DNA of 45,673 nt from Bacteroidales bacterium UBA5833 (GTDB taxonomy: Bacteria > Bacteroidota > Bacteroidia > Bacteroidales > Lentimicrobiaceae), in contig DJGZ01000011.1 of the NCBI GenBank assembly GCA_002433025.1, forward strand, positions 29,649 through 75,321. The letters run 5' to 3'. Below, piece after piece: positions 27,109 to 35,974 of this stretch. Position 1 is the stretch's first letter; each line of letters begins with the position of its first letter. Position numbers and translations under genes: made by a program. The notes below the pieces were generated by a model. That model saw nothing but the letters and a program-made list of their open reading frames with translations, did not search any database and was not told where the DNA came from.

Positions 27109-27735
27109 ATGAAAACCAAAATCTTAGCATTGGTCATTTTTACAATGGCAATCATTCTGACTGTTCCTGTGTATGCACAGGTTTCTTTTGGCACCCGCCA
27201 CGGGCTTGCCATCAGCACGCTGGCGAAGACCGGAGATCTTTATGATAACGATGAGATGCACTTCTCGTACACCGGTGGAATCTTTGTTGTTGCGCCAATC
27301 AAAGGCGTATTTGCTGTCCAGCCTGAACTCAACTACATCTGTAAAGGCCGCAGTAATGAAACAACAGAGTTTATTGAAACATCTTACCAGAGTCGTTATC
27401 ATTACCTGCAGATTCCGGTATTGGCAAGGTTCAATACCAACCTTTCCATGACTGAAAATACCAAAGTGTATTTTAACGCCGGACCTTATGTTTCTGCGTT
27501 GTTAAAATCACAAAATAAACCGGATGGCAGCAGCGAATGGAAAGATGACAGTTACAGCGGAGTTGACAAAGATCCCGACCTGGGTTTGGTTTTGGGCATG
27601 GGTGTTACTTTTCCGGTGAAGAAATTAACCTTACAGGCTGATCTGCGTTACGATATGGGCTTATCTGAAGTTAACTTTCAGCCGGAAGATTATCATACCA
27701 AGGCGCTTAGCCTGACCATCGGTATTATTTTCTGA
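27109..27735 (+). CDS. Outer-membrane beta-barrel protein (OMP_b-brl_2 type)
   Basis: 208 residues with a signal peptide (about 1-24, ending VYAQ) followed by alternating beta strands ending in a typical aromatic/Phe terminus (LSLTIGIIF). The pattern VQPELNYICKG, then YLQIPVLARF, and TLQADLRYDMGLSEVNF is that of small PorT-like/OMP_b-brl_2 barrels of Bacteroidota. It is 32 bases downstream of the second permease and is the last gene before two hairpins, so it is probably part of the exporter operon. Its role there is unknown. Confidence 0.82.
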   Translation: MKTKILALVIFTMAIILTVPVYAQVSFGTRHGLAISTLAKTGDLYDNDEMHFSYTGGIFVVAPIKGVFAVQPELNYICKGRSNETTEFIETSYQSRYHYLQIPVLARFNTNLSMTENTKVYFNAGPYVSALLKSQNKPDGSSEWKDDSYSGVDKDPDLGLVLGMGVTFPVKKLTLQADLRYDMGLSEVNFQPEDYHTKALSLTIGIIF

Positions 27736-27764
27736 CGCTTCTCAGAAATATATCATCAAGAGCA

Positions 27765-27822
27765 GCCGGATCTTAAATCTGATATCCATTGCCATGTAAT
27801 CGCGATGGTTAAGAGATCCGGC
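27765..27822 (+). repeat. Inverted repeat after the exporter operon
   Basis: GCCGGATCT (27765-27773) and AGATCCGGC (27814-27822) form a 9-bp stem around a 40-base loop that contains a smaller CCAT/ATGG pair. It is immediately upstream of the terminator at 27839-27874. Confidence 0.45.
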
Positions 27823-27838
27823 AGAATTTCAGTTCTTC

Positions 27839-27874
27839 TTCCGGGAAAGCAGCCTCCGTGGATGCTTCCCGGAA
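27839..27874 (+). terminator. Terminator of the exporter operon
   Basis: TTCCGGGAA (27839-27847), an unpaired A (27848) and GCA (27849-27851) pair with TGC (27863-27865) and TTCCCGGAA (27866-27874). A T-rich tail follows (TTTAATT). It lies between the exporter operon and the DAHP synthase promoter. Confidence 0.7.
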
Positions 27875-27919
27875 TTTAATTATCATCCCGGGATATCCGT
27901 CTGTTTCATGCGGAATTGG

Positions 27920-27927
27920 TATTTTTG
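27920..27927 (+). promoter_or_regulatory. -7 box of the DAHP synthase gene
   Basis: TATTTTTG, a perfect TAnnTTTG match, 15 bases before ATG 27943. It supports the start at 27943 rather than an in-frame ATG at 27916. Confidence 0.6.
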
Positions 27928-27942
27928 CATAAAATTTATCCG

Positions 27943-29028
27943 ATGAACTTCCCTCCCCTTCAATCCTGGATCCCCGGCTGCCATCGCCCGCTGGTAATTG
28001 CCGGGCCTTGCAGTGCCGAATCGGAGGCGCAGGTGTTGCAAACCGCTCAGGCCCTTGCCAGACAACCGGGTGTCAGCGTGTTTCGGGCCGGGATCTGGAA
28101 GCCCAGAACCAGACCCGGCTTGTTTGAAGGTATCGGAACGGCAGGGCTGGTATGGATGAAACGGGTGAAAGAGGAAACCGGCCTGCTTACTACGGTTGAG
28201 GTTGCCAGGCCCGATCACGTGAAAGATGCGCTTGCCCATGAGATTGATATTTTATGGATAGGCGCCCGCACGGTAGTGAACCCCTTCTCTATGCAGGAGC
28301 TGGCCGAAAGCCTGGCCGGGGTGGATATACCGGTGATGGTTAAAAACCCGGTAAATCCGGACCTGAAACTTTGGATGGGAGCCATAGAACGGCTGCACAA
28401 AAACGGCATCACCCGCATAGCAGCCATTCACCGGGGTTTTTATCAGTCAGAAAAAACACAATACCGCAATGCTCCTCTGTGGGAAATTCCCATTGAGTTG
28501 ATGCGGCAGATGCCCGGGCTGCCAATGCTGTGCGACCCCAGCCATATCAGCGGAAACCGATCTCTGATACAGCAGGTTTCGCAGCAGGCCATGGATCTGG
28601 AAATGGACGGGTTGATGATAGAGACCCATCCCGATCCCGACAAGGCCTGGACCGACCCGGTGCAGCAGGTTACCCCTGAATCGCTTGGCGAAATACTGAA
28701 TCATCTGATTCTCAGGGAACAAAAAGGCAACCGTGAATTTGAAAGAAACCTGGAGGAACTCCGCCACGAGGTTGACCTGATCGATTATGAAATGATCCGT
28801 CTGCTGGCAAAACGCATGAATATAGCTGAAGAAATGGGCCGTTATAAATATGCCCACAACATCACCATCCTGCAGCTTCAACGATGGAAAGAACTGTTTG
28901 CCGACCGCATAAAAAAGGGAAATAAGGCCGGATTAGATACGCGTTTCCTGGCAGCACTGCTTCAACTGGTGCACGAACAGTCCATTCAGATACAAACCAA
29001 TGTAATGAGCCGGGGCGATGAGCAATAA
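27943..29028 (+). CDS. Bifunctional DAHP synthase / chorismate mutase (type II mutase)
   Basis: 361-residue fusion. Residues 1-250 are a DAHP synthase of the KdsA-like type (GPCSAESEAQ at 21-30, then FRAGIWKPRT), which condenses PEP and erythrose-4-phosphate in the first shikimate-pathway step. Residues about 272-361 are an AroQ-type chorismate mutase (LRHEVDLIDYEMIRLLAKRM), making prephenate for Phe and Tyr. This fusion, with mutase at the C-terminus, is common in Bacteroidota. The mutase domain may provide allosteric inhibition of the synthase, as in other fusions (inference). Longer start 27916 is unlikely because the -7 box lies inside it. Confidence 0.93.
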   Translation: MNFPPLQSWIPGCHRPLVIAGPCSAESEAQVLQTAQALARQPGVSVFRAGIWKPRTRPGLFEGIGTAGLVWMKRVKEETGLLTTVEVARPDHVKDALAHEIDILWIGARTVVNPFSMQELAESLAGVDIPVMVKNPVNPDLKLWMGAIERLHKNGITRIAAIHRGFYQSEKTQYRNAPLWEIPIELMRQMPGLPMLCDPSHISGNRSLIQQVSQQAMDLEMDGLMIETHPDPDKAWTDPVQQVTPESLGEILNHLILREQKGNREFERNLEELRHEVDLIDYEMIRLLAKRMNIAEEMGRYKYAHNITILQLQRWKELFADRIKKGNKAGLDTRFLAALLQLVHEQSIQIQTNVMSRGDEQ

Positions 29029-29078
29029 AGCATTCAAAGGGATGCCGGGTTTGTAAAATCGGGTAGCAATCATTAATT

Positions 29079-29118
29079 CTCCGTTCATTCCGCTTACTGA
29101 CTCCGTTCATTGCGCTTT
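29079..29118. repeat. Two 22-bp imperfect direct repeats before hflX
   Basis: CTCCGTTCATTCCGCTTA (29079-29096) recurs at 29101 as CTCCGTTCATTGCGCTTTA, a period of 22 bases. The repeats lie directly upstream of the hflX -7 box. Confidence 0.6.
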
Positions 29119-29139
29119 ATGTAATGCGCGCAATTCCAT

Positions 29140-29147
29140 TATCTTTG
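29140..29147 (+). promoter_or_regulatory. hflX promoter, -7 box
   Basis: TATCTTTG, a perfect TAnnTTTG match, 19 bases before ATG 29167. The -33 position reads TTTA (29116-29119, 20-base spacer). Confidence 0.6.
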
Positions 29148-29166
29148 CACCCGCTAAAATCTCTGC

Positions 29167-30351
29167 ATGATCGAAATCACCCATATTACAGAAACCGCCG
29201 TACTTGTCGGATTGATTACCTTTCGCCAGGATGAAGCAAGGGTGCACGAAACCCTTGACGAACTGGAATTCCTGTTTGAAACCGCCGGCGGAACGGCCGT
29301 GAAACGCTTTATCCAGAAACTGGAGAAGCCAGATACCCGTACTTTTGTCGGATCGGGCAAACTGGAAGAGATTAAGGCCTTCATCACAGTCGAAAACGTT
29401 GGCACTGTCGTATTTGATGATGAGTTAAGTCCCTCCCAGCTCAGAAACATCGAAAAAGAACTGCAGTGCAAGGTGCTTGACCGTACCACACTGATTCTTG
29501 ACATATTTGCCCGCCGGGCGCGCACCGCCACAGCCCGCACCCAGGTTGAGCTTGCCCAGTACCAGTACCTGCTTCCCCGCCTTTCACGGATGTGGACGCA
29601 TCTCGAAAAGCAACGCGGAGGTATCGGTATGCGCGGCCCGGGTGAAAAGGAAATTGAAACCGACCGCCGGATAATCCGTGATAAGATCGCCCTGCTCAAG
29701 GAGAAACTGAAAGATATCGACAAACAGAAAATCACCCAGCGCTCCGGTCGCGAAAGGCTGGTAAGGGTTGCCCTGATCGGCTATACCAACGTGGGCAAAT
29801 CCACCCTGATGAACCTGTTGAGCAAATCGGACGTGTTTGCCGAAAACAAACTTTTCGCCACCCTCGACACCACGGTGCGCAAAGTGGTAATCGACAACCT
29901 GCCGTTCCTGCTTACCGATACCGTCGGCTTTATCCGCAAACTCCCGCACGGGCTGGTAGAATCCTTTAAATCTACCCTCGACGAAGTGCGGGAGGCCGAC
30001 CTGTTGCTGCATGTGGTGGATATCTCGCATCCGGGATTTGAAGACCAGATTGAGGTGGTCAATCAGACACTTTCCGAAATCAAGGCCGGCGATAAACCGG
30101 TGATGATGGTTTTCAACAAGGTGGATGCGTATACTTTTGTGGAAAAAGACGAAACCGACCTGAGCCCTGCAACCCGCGAAAATGTGACCCTCGAAGATCT
30201 CAAACGCACCTGGATCGCCAAGGTTAACAGTCCTGCCCAATTTATCTCCGCGACAAAAAAACTCCACCTCGAAGAATTCAGAAGCGCGCTCTACAGAACC
30301 GTTCACGATATACATATTGTCAGGTACCCCTATAACAAGTTGTTGTATTGA
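29167..30351 (+). CDS. hflX: Ribosome-associated GTPase HflX
   Basis: 394-residue GTPase that splits or rescues stalled ribosomes under stress. The N-terminal HflX domain (1-190) has the Gly-rich and coiled-coil segment RGGIGMRGPGEKEIETDRR at about 150-168. The G domain has the P-loop GYTNVGKST (205-213), G3 DTVG (251-254) and G4 NKVD (317-320). The G domain is complete and the order is canonical. It has its own promoter and is followed by a separate kinase gene with its own promoter. Confidence 0.96.
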   Translation: MIEITHITETAVLVGLITFRQDEARVHETLDELEFLFETAGGTAVKRFIQKLEKPDTRTFVGSGKLEEIKAFITVENVGTVVFDDELSPSQLRNIEKELQCKVLDRTTLILDIFARRARTATARTQVELAQYQYLLPRLSRMWTHLEKQRGGIGMRGPGEKEIETDRRIIRDKIALLKEKLKDIDKQKITQRSGRERLVRVALIGYTNVGKSTLMNLLSKSDVFAENKLFATLDTTVRKVVIDNLPFLLTDTVGFIRKLPHGLVESFKSTLDEVREADLLLHVVDISHPGFEDQIEVVNQTLSEIKAGDKPVMMVFNKVDAYTFVEKDETDLSPATRENVTLEDLKRTWIAKVNSPAQFISATKKLHLEEFRSALYRTVHDIHIVRYPYNKLLY

Positions 30352-30379
30352 TTGAGAAAGTGAAGGAATAAACAATTTC

Positions 30380-30407
30380 GGATGGCGGATGGCGGATGGC
30401 GGATTGC
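30380..30407. repeat. 7-bp tandem repeat (GGATGGC)
   Basis: Three perfect tandem copies of GGATGGC (30380-30386, 30387-30393, 30394-30400) and a fourth imperfect copy GGATTGC (30401-30407). It lies 67 bases before the kinase -7 box. A CT/A-rich 6-bp quasi-repeat (AACCTT, AACCTC, AACCTC) follows at about 30424-30443. Confidence 0.85.
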
Positions 30408-30472
30408 GCAATAATCAAAATCTCAACCTTAACCTCAACCTCACTTTCTCTCAGATTAATCCTTCCAATTCA

Positions 30473-30480
30473 TACCTTTG
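30473..30480 (+). promoter_or_regulatory. -7 box of the P-loop kinase gene
   Basis: TACCTTTG, a perfect TAnnTTTG match, 26 bases before ATG 30506. It rules out translation from the in-frame ATG at 30389. Confidence 0.6.
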
Positions 30481-30505
30481 CACCTGCCATCAAGCTAATT
30501 TTATT

Positions 30506-31063
30506 ATGATCATCTTAGGCATTACGGGCACCCTGGGTGCAGGCAAAGGCACGATAGTGGATTACCTGATCAGAGAGCGCGGGTTTGTTCATTTTTCGGT
30601 ACGGGGTTTTATCAGCCGTGAAATTGAAAAGCGGGGCATGCCCGTAAACCGCGATAGTATGGTGATTGTTGCCAATGAGCTGCGTGCCGCCCATTCGCCC
30701 AGCTATATTGTTGACTGCCTATTTGAAGAAGCCAGGCTAACCGGTAAAAATTGTGTAATTGAAAGCATCCGTACCCCGGGTGAAGTGCTTTCACTCAAAG
30801 CAAAAGGCAGTTTTTATCTTTTTGCGGTGGATGCCGACCCTTATACACGCTATACCCGTATTACCGCCCGTAACTCGGAAACAGACCGGATCGACTATGA
30901 AACCTTCCGGGCCAACGAGGCACGTGAAATGACCTCTGAAGATCCCAATCATCAGAATCTGTACAGATGTATAAAAATGGCTGATTTTGTATTCAGCAAT
31001 GATCAGACAATCGCCGATCTTGAAGCACAGGTAGCCGCAGTACTGGATCAGATATGCAAATAG
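30506..31063 (+). CDS. P-loop nucleotide kinase-like protein
   Basis: 185 residues from ATG 30506. It has an N-terminal P-loop GTLGAGKGT (about 8-16), the arrangement of adenylate/nucleotide and dephospho-CoA-type kinases, followed by a substrate-binding segment (FISREIEKRGMPVNRDSM) and a lid-like Arg-rich region (RYTRITARNSETDRID). No identifier fixes the substrate. Bacteroidota genomes often hold an AAA/dephospho-CoA-kinase-like protein of this kind, but I cannot say which metabolite it phosphorylates. The frame upstream to 30389 is rejected because the -7 box lies inside it. Confidence 0.78.
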   Translation: MIILGITGTLGAGKGTIVDYLIRERGFVHFSVRGFISREIEKRGMPVNRDSMVIVANELRAAHSPSYIVDCLFEEARLTGKNCVIESIRTPGEVLSLKAKGSFYLFAVDADPYTRYTRITARNSETDRIDYETFRANEAREMTSEDPNHQNLYRCIKMADFVFSNDQTIADLEAQVAAVLDQICK

Positions 31064-31108
31064 ACAGGCTGGCAGGTCTGTAATCCATCAAACATCATAA
31101 TTTACCTG

Positions 31109-31684
31109 ATGAAATTGTTCTCTGTTTTTGCAGTTTCGGCCCTGAACCTGACACTCGCAGTATATTATTACCGGCTGATTTCCAAAAACAAAATCAGGCC
31201 ATCGCTGGCCATGTGGGTTTTCTTCACCCTGGCTGTGGGTATGAGCCTTTTTACTTATATCAGGGAAGATTCGCACAGTATATGGGATAACGTACTCAAC
31301 ACCACCGACCTGCTCTTTGTAAGTGCTGTGACCGTTTCCATAATTCTGTTCGGCGATCACACCACCCGCTTTAACCGTTTTGATTTGTTTTGCCTCGGAG
31401 CGGTAGCCATGATCATTGCCTTCTGGCTGATAACCCGTAAACATCTGATTACCAATCTGCTGGTTCAGGGAATCCTTGTAATTGCTTACTTCCCGGTTGT
31501 AAACCGCATGCTGCGCACAGGAGAAAATCATGAAAGTTACCTGATCTGGGGCGGTATGCTGCTAACTGCGCTGCTGGCGCTCCTTTCCGTTGACGGGGAA
31601 CTTGCCCTGATCTATACCCTCAGGGCAGTGGTGAGTATATCTTTGCTGATGGGATTGATGTACTATACTGATCGTCGTAAATAA
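31109..31684 (+). CDS. Six-helix integral membrane protein of unknown function
   Basis: 191 residues with about six membrane segments (near 4-22, 33-49, 67-84, 93-108, 115-131 and 148-185). Loops carry a few charged residues, including a KNKIRPS stretch after the first helix. No catalytic motif is visible and no family is recognised. It starts 45 bases after the P-loop kinase gene and probably shares its transcript. It ends before a bidirectional terminator. Confidence 0.75.
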   Translation: MKLFSVFAVSALNLTLAVYYYRLISKNKIRPSLAMWVFFTLAVGMSLFTYIREDSHSIWDNVLNTTDLLFVSAVTVSIILFGDHTTRFNRFDLFCLGAVAMIIAFWLITRKHLITNLLVQGILVIAYFPVVNRMLRTGENHESYLIWGGMLLTALLALLSVDGELALIYTLRAVVSISLLMGLMYYTDRRK

Positions 31685-31748
31685 CAAGGCGAAGTCCCGG
31701 GCGGGACTATCTGAGAATCACGAAAATTTATATGTGTTGAAAATAAAA

Positions 31749-31785
31749 CGCACGGCCCCGGGGTCCGGTAAGCCGTGCGCTTTTT
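31749..31785. terminator. Bidirectional terminator between convergent genes
   Basis: CGCACGGC (31749-31756) pairs with GCCGTGCG (31772-31779), with A-rich and T-rich flanks on the two sides. It lies between the membrane-protein gene and the convergent M16 peptidase gene and can serve both. Confidence 0.75.
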
Positions 31786-31804
31786 ACAGATAAACCCTGC
31801 AATT

Positions 31805-34654
31805 TTACAATTTCACCGGGTTGCCTTCAATGTCAACAAGCAAAGGCTCGCCGAGACCGGCTTCTTTCAACCGGTCAAGCTGGGTGCGGGCATCGCCGAC
31901 CACCACATAAACCATTTTTTCAGGCTGAACATAACGCGCATAGATCGATTTCGCCTCATCAAGGGTGATCTTTCCGGCAACGGCCTCTTCTTTCTTCACA
32001 TAATCGACAGGTAGATCGAAGGTGCTGATTTCCTGTAACATGCCCATCAGGCTGTTGATGGTTTCAAACTTACCGGCATTGCCCCTGATCATTGCATTGC
32101 GGGTAATCTCAAGGTCGTTTGAACTGTATTCTTTGCCATACGAACCAAGGATTTCCCTGAACAAATTCACCGATTCAAGGGTATACATTGACTGAACGCT
32201 GGAACTGGCGACAAACGGGCCGTTCACAACCCTGGGCATAAAGAATGAATAGGCTCCGTAGGTGTAACCTTTTTCAAGCCTGAGCACACCAAACAACTTC
32301 GAGCCTGAACCATCACCAAGTTTATAATTCACAAAAGTTGCGGGAAAAAATTCAGGATCATTGCGTTGCATGGCAAGGGAACCGATCATGATCACCGATT
32401 GTTTGGCATCGGGGATATCTACAAAATAGAGTCTGGGCGATTCAACCTTCGAAGGAAGGGTATTAAGGGGCAATTTTACTTCCCGCGGAGCCCATACTGA
32501 ACCCAGGCGGCCGACGGATTCCAGGGCGCGATCGCGCTTCAGGTCTCCGGCTATATGCACACTTGCCAGTGAAGGGGTAAAATTGCGTTTATAATAATCT
32601 TTCAGGTCATCAAGCGTAATATCCTTCACCGACTCCACAGTTCCGGTAATGGGACGGCCTAGTACATGAGCATCACCATACAATTTTTTATAGAAGACAT
32701 TCCCGGCAATGGCATTCGGATTGGCGTTGCGCTGAGCAATAATCCCATAGGTCGACTGTTTTATGCGATCAAATTCCGCCTCGTCCCAGCGGGGTTCCAG
32801 CAGGATTTCCTCAACAAGTTTGCGAACGGCATCATAGTTCCTCACCAGGCAATTAGCCGTTATCGTAATAAATTCAGCCGATGCATTCACGTTGATGGTG
32901 GCGCCCAGCTGACCGATGGCTTCTTCAAGTTCTTCGGGGGTGCGGTTGCGTGTACCTTCCATCAGCATTTCGGCAACAAGCCTGGCAACGCCCGGTTTGG
33001 CGGGATCGTCAAGTAACTGTCCGCCTTTGATCCGTATGCTGAATTGTACCAGTGGCAACTCGGTGCTTTCAATGCCAAAAATCTTCAGGCCATTGTTCAT
33101 TGCAAGCGTATAAACATCGGGCGTTTTCAATAACGGGGCCGGGCCGAGCGGGGGTTCAACCGTACGGTCGAAAGTGGTCGGGGTGCGCGGATAATCTTCC
33201 TCTGTCTCTTCCATGCCGGCAGCCTGGGAACCGGTATCTTCAATGGCTTCTTCCACTACTTCAGCCCTTTGTGATCCGGCCAGGGCGAGTTCAGTCTTGC
33301 CCCTGGGGACAAAGCTGGTAGCCAGATACTTCTCATCCTTGAGGTATTTTTCGTATACCCGGAGTACATCGCTCATGGTCACCGCATTCAGCAATCTGAC
33401 CTCTTCCATCATACGTGAGGGATCACCCCCGAAAACATTGGCCTGTGACAGCTGGAATGATTTTCCCAGCAGGCTCGAAATACTGTTGTAGAAAGCCGTT
33501 TCGCGCAGGTTTTTGATGCGCTGAAGATCACTTTCGGTAAAGCCGTTCAGTTCGAATTGCCTGAAACCCTCCATCAGGGCATCATATACATCATTCAGGT
33601 TAACCCCTTCGAAAGCCCGCACGGTGATGTTAAACTTCCCGGCCAGCTCCATCGGATTGTTGTAAACCGACAATCTTGGCGCCAGCTTTCTCTTTTCAAC
33701 AACCTCTTTATATAAGGGGGCCTTCTTGCCATCTGCCAGAAGGTCGGCGAGAATTTCCAGGGCATAGGCATCCGGATGATAATTTTCCACCGTGGGGAAA
33801 ATCATGTTAAGCTCCGGCAGTTTTGCGAAGTTGTCCTCGTGAAAAAACTTCATGGTTTCAGTAAGCCTCGCAGGCATAGGGCGGAATGGTTCCGGCTTTG
33901 TGCGGGCTTTGAACTCACCAAAATACCTGTCTATCAACTTCCTGACTTCTGCAGCATCAAAATCACCGGCAATCACCATGGTAGCGTTGTTCACCCCATA
34001 GTACTTATCGTAAAACTCACGGACATCATCGAGGGTGGCAGCCCTGATATCGTCCATCGATCCGATGACCTGCCAGGAATAGGGATGACCATCGCCATAA
34101 AGGTTTTTGTCAATAACATAACCGGTATGTCCGTAAGGCTGGTTATCAACCCGCTGGCGTTTCTCGTTGATTACAATGTCTTTTTCACGTTCCAGGGCGA
34201 GCTGGGTTACGGTATTGATCAGAAATCCCATGCGGTCGCTTTCCATCCACAGGATTTTTTCGAGGGCATCTTTCGGAACCACCTCGTAATAAACGGTTCC
34301 GTCGTTCCAGGTTCCGCCGTTGAAGGTTCCGCCAAGATCGTCAATTTTGCGGAAAAACTCGCCTTTGCCGACATTTTCGGAATTCTGGAAAAGCATGTGC
34401 TCAAAGAAATGCGCAAAACCGGTCTTTCCGGCTTTTTCTCTGCTGGATCCCACATGATAAAGGATGGCCACAGCCACAATCGGATCGCTGTGATCCTGGT
34501 GTAATACTACTTCCAGGCCGTTGTCGAGCCTGTACTTCTCAAAATCAACGCGAAATTCGCCTGAGGCACCTTTCCGGGCTTCAGCGCTTGTGTTTCCGGT
34601 GATCATCAGGCCTGTCAGCATTGTCATGGTTAAAATTTTGGATAGTCGTTTCAT
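31805..34654 (-). CDS. M16-family zinc peptidase, two-domain secreted form
   Basis: 949 residues from ATG 34654 (10 codons upstream are open but start no signal peptide). A signal peptide covers about 1-26. The N-terminal peptidase half has the inverted zinc motif HFFEH at residues 82-86. The C-terminal half is the catalytically inactive M16 partner domain (no HxxEH there). Insulinase-type enzymes of this length clamp and degrade unfolded peptides. Predicted periplasmic. It starts 63 bases after the arginine deiminase stop on the same strand and may be co-transcribed with it. Confidence 0.92.
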   Translation of the reverse strand: MKRLSKILTMTMLTGLMITGNTSAEARKGASGEFRVDFEKYRLDNGLEVVLHQDHSDPIVAVAILYHVGSSREKAGKTGFAHFFEHMLFQNSENVGKGEFFRKIDDLGGTFNGGTWNDGTVYYEVVPKDALEKILWMESDRMGFLINTVTQLALEREKDIVINEKRQRVDNQPYGHTGYVIDKNLYGDGHPYSWQVIGSMDDIRAATLDDVREFYDKYYGVNNATMVIAGDFDAAEVRKLIDRYFGEFKARTKPEPFRPMPARLTETMKFFHEDNFAKLPELNMIFPTVENYHPDAYALEILADLLADGKKAPLYKEVVEKRKLAPRLSVYNNPMELAGKFNITVRAFEGVNLNDVYDALMEGFRQFELNGFTESDLQRIKNLRETAFYNSISSLLGKSFQLSQANVFGGDPSRMMEEVRLLNAVTMSDVLRVYEKYLKDEKYLATSFVPRGKTELALAGSQRAEVVEEAIEDTGSQAAGMEETEEDYPRTPTTFDRTVEPPLGPAPLLKTPDVYTLAMNNGLKIFGIESTELPLVQFSIRIKGGQLLDDPAKPGVARLVAEMLMEGTRNRTPEELEEAIGQLGATINVNASAEFITITANCLVRNYDAVRKLVEEILLEPRWDEAEFDRIKQSTYGIIAQRNANPNAIAGNVFYKKLYGDAHVLGRPITGTVESVKDITLDDLKDYYKRNFTPSLASVHIAGDLKRDRALESVGRLGSVWAPREVKLPLNTLPSKVESPRLYFVDIPDAKQSVIMIGSLAMQRNDPEFFPATFVNYKLGDGSGSKLFGVLRLEKGYTYGAYSFFMPRVVNGPFVASSSVQSMYTLESVNLFREILGSYGKEYSSNDLEITRNAMIRGNAGKFETINSLMGMLQEISTFDLPVDYVKKEEAVAGKITLDEAKSIYARYVQPEKMVYVVVGDARTQLDRLKEAGLGEPLLVDIEGNPVKL

Positions 34655-34717
34655 AGAACAGATATTTGGATTCCCATTTTTCACTTGCGTGACAATTTCT
34701 CAGCAATCATTAAAAGC

Positions 34718-35974
34718 CTACCACTCCACGGGCGCTCTTCGAACCGGCATGGTCATGCAGCGGCAGCCTCCGCCACCCCGCGACAATTCAGCACCCTCAA
34801 TGGCAATGACACATTTTTCGTAATCATGCATGTCAGCCTTTCCGGCGATCACATCCCTGGCCTTGAGCACAGCAAAACCATGCTTGTCCATCTCTTCAAG
34901 GGTATAGATATTTCTGCCGTAGCCCATTACTTTGCCGGGACCCAGGGCAAAGAAATTTGCCCCGCTGTGCCATTGTTCGCGCTCCTGCATTACCACATCG
35001 TCGGCGCCGCCGCAGTTAATGGTCCTGATATCCATACCCAGGCCGCGCAAAGCGGCAGGGATGTTCAGCTCCTCGGCAATTTTCACTTTGCCGTTGTCAA
35101 TGGTGATATGAATGGTAAGAAAACGGCTGGAGTGCATGATCAGCGGTTCATAAATCATGCAGATATCCTTGTCGAGAAAGGTAAATACCATGTCAAGGTG
35201 AATGAACGATTCCGGCTCGTAAGGCAACTCCTGCACAATAATGTGCCTGGTCTTTCGCTCGGCTTTGTAATGGTCAACCAAAAAATCAATGGCTTTGGGG
35301 GTTGTGCGTGATCCGGTACCTACCAGTACGATATCTTCGCGGGCAACCAGAAAATCTCCGCCTTCGAAACTGAAGTCCTTGCAGAGGTGCCTGCTCGAAA
35401 GGGGATTGACCGTTTGGGTGGAGAATGCAGGGTGATAATCGAAAATGGCTTCCATAATCATCGACTCCCTGTCGCGCACACGGCTGGCCATCTTGCTGAT
35501 AAAAACCTGATCACCGATCGAAATGGAGGCATCGCGGGTATAGAAGAAATTATGCAGTGGCTCCAGTTCAAAGCGTTCCTTGCTGAGGAAACGCGAAAGG
35601 TTGTCGCGCCTGAGCTCCACCCCTTCGATCAGGGCAGAAGTGAGGGTAACTGCATCCATCTCGAGCAGTTCATCGCGCAGGGTGTCCACCCGTTCGTGAT
35701 CAGCAATTCTGCTGACCAGCCCTGACTTCACTTTTTCGTTTTCCAGTATCCGGCAAAGGAGGTTGCGCACTTCATAAACCGTTGTATATTTTTCAAGCAC
35801 GCCTCTGAACTGGCTGTATTCCTTTCCGGCCACGGTCAGGTTCAGGATATCGCTGTAAAGCGCCCGCTGAACCATATTGGGTGTCATATTTTCCACTTCG
35901 CTCCCCGGAGAGTGAATGATTACCCCCTCCAGCATCCCGATTTCAGAATTGATCTCAATCGCTGTCTTTTCCAT
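34718..35974 (-). CDS. arcA: Arginine deiminase (amidinotransferase family)
   Basis: 418 residues from ATG 35974 (an alternative ATG at 35986 gives 422). Converts arginine to citrulline and ammonia. Family motifs: TRDAS (catalytic Asp region), FEGGDFLV (Glu/Gly/Asp of the active site), HLDMVF (catalytic His and Asp), and the Cys near the C-terminus in GGGGCRCMTMP. The full-length family is about 405-420 residues. No arcB or arcC is adjacent, so it is a stand-alone deiminase rather than a complete ATP-yielding ADI pathway. It overlaps the queG end by about 20 bases and has its own -7 box at 36005-36012 inside queG. Confidence 0.88.
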   Translation of the reverse strand: MEKTAIEINSEIGMLEGVIIHSPGSEVENMTPNMVQRALYSDILNLTVAGKEYSQFRGVLEKYTTVYEVRNLLCRILENEKVKSGLVSRIADHERVDTLRDELLEMDAVTLTSALIEGVELRRDNLSRFLSKERFELEPLHNFFYTRDASISIGDQVFISKMASRVRDRESMIMEAIFDYHPAFSTQTVNPLSSRHLCKDFSFEGGDFLVAREDIVLVGTGSRTTPKAIDFLVDHYKAERKTRHIIVQELPYEPESFIHLDMVFTFLDKDICMIYEPLIMHSSRFLTIHITIDNGKVKIAEELNIPAALRGLGMDIRTINCGGADDVVMQEREQWHSGANFFALGPGKVMGYGRNIYTLEEMDKHGFAVLKARDVIAGKADMHDYEKCVIAIEGAELSRGGGGCRCMTMPVRRAPVEW

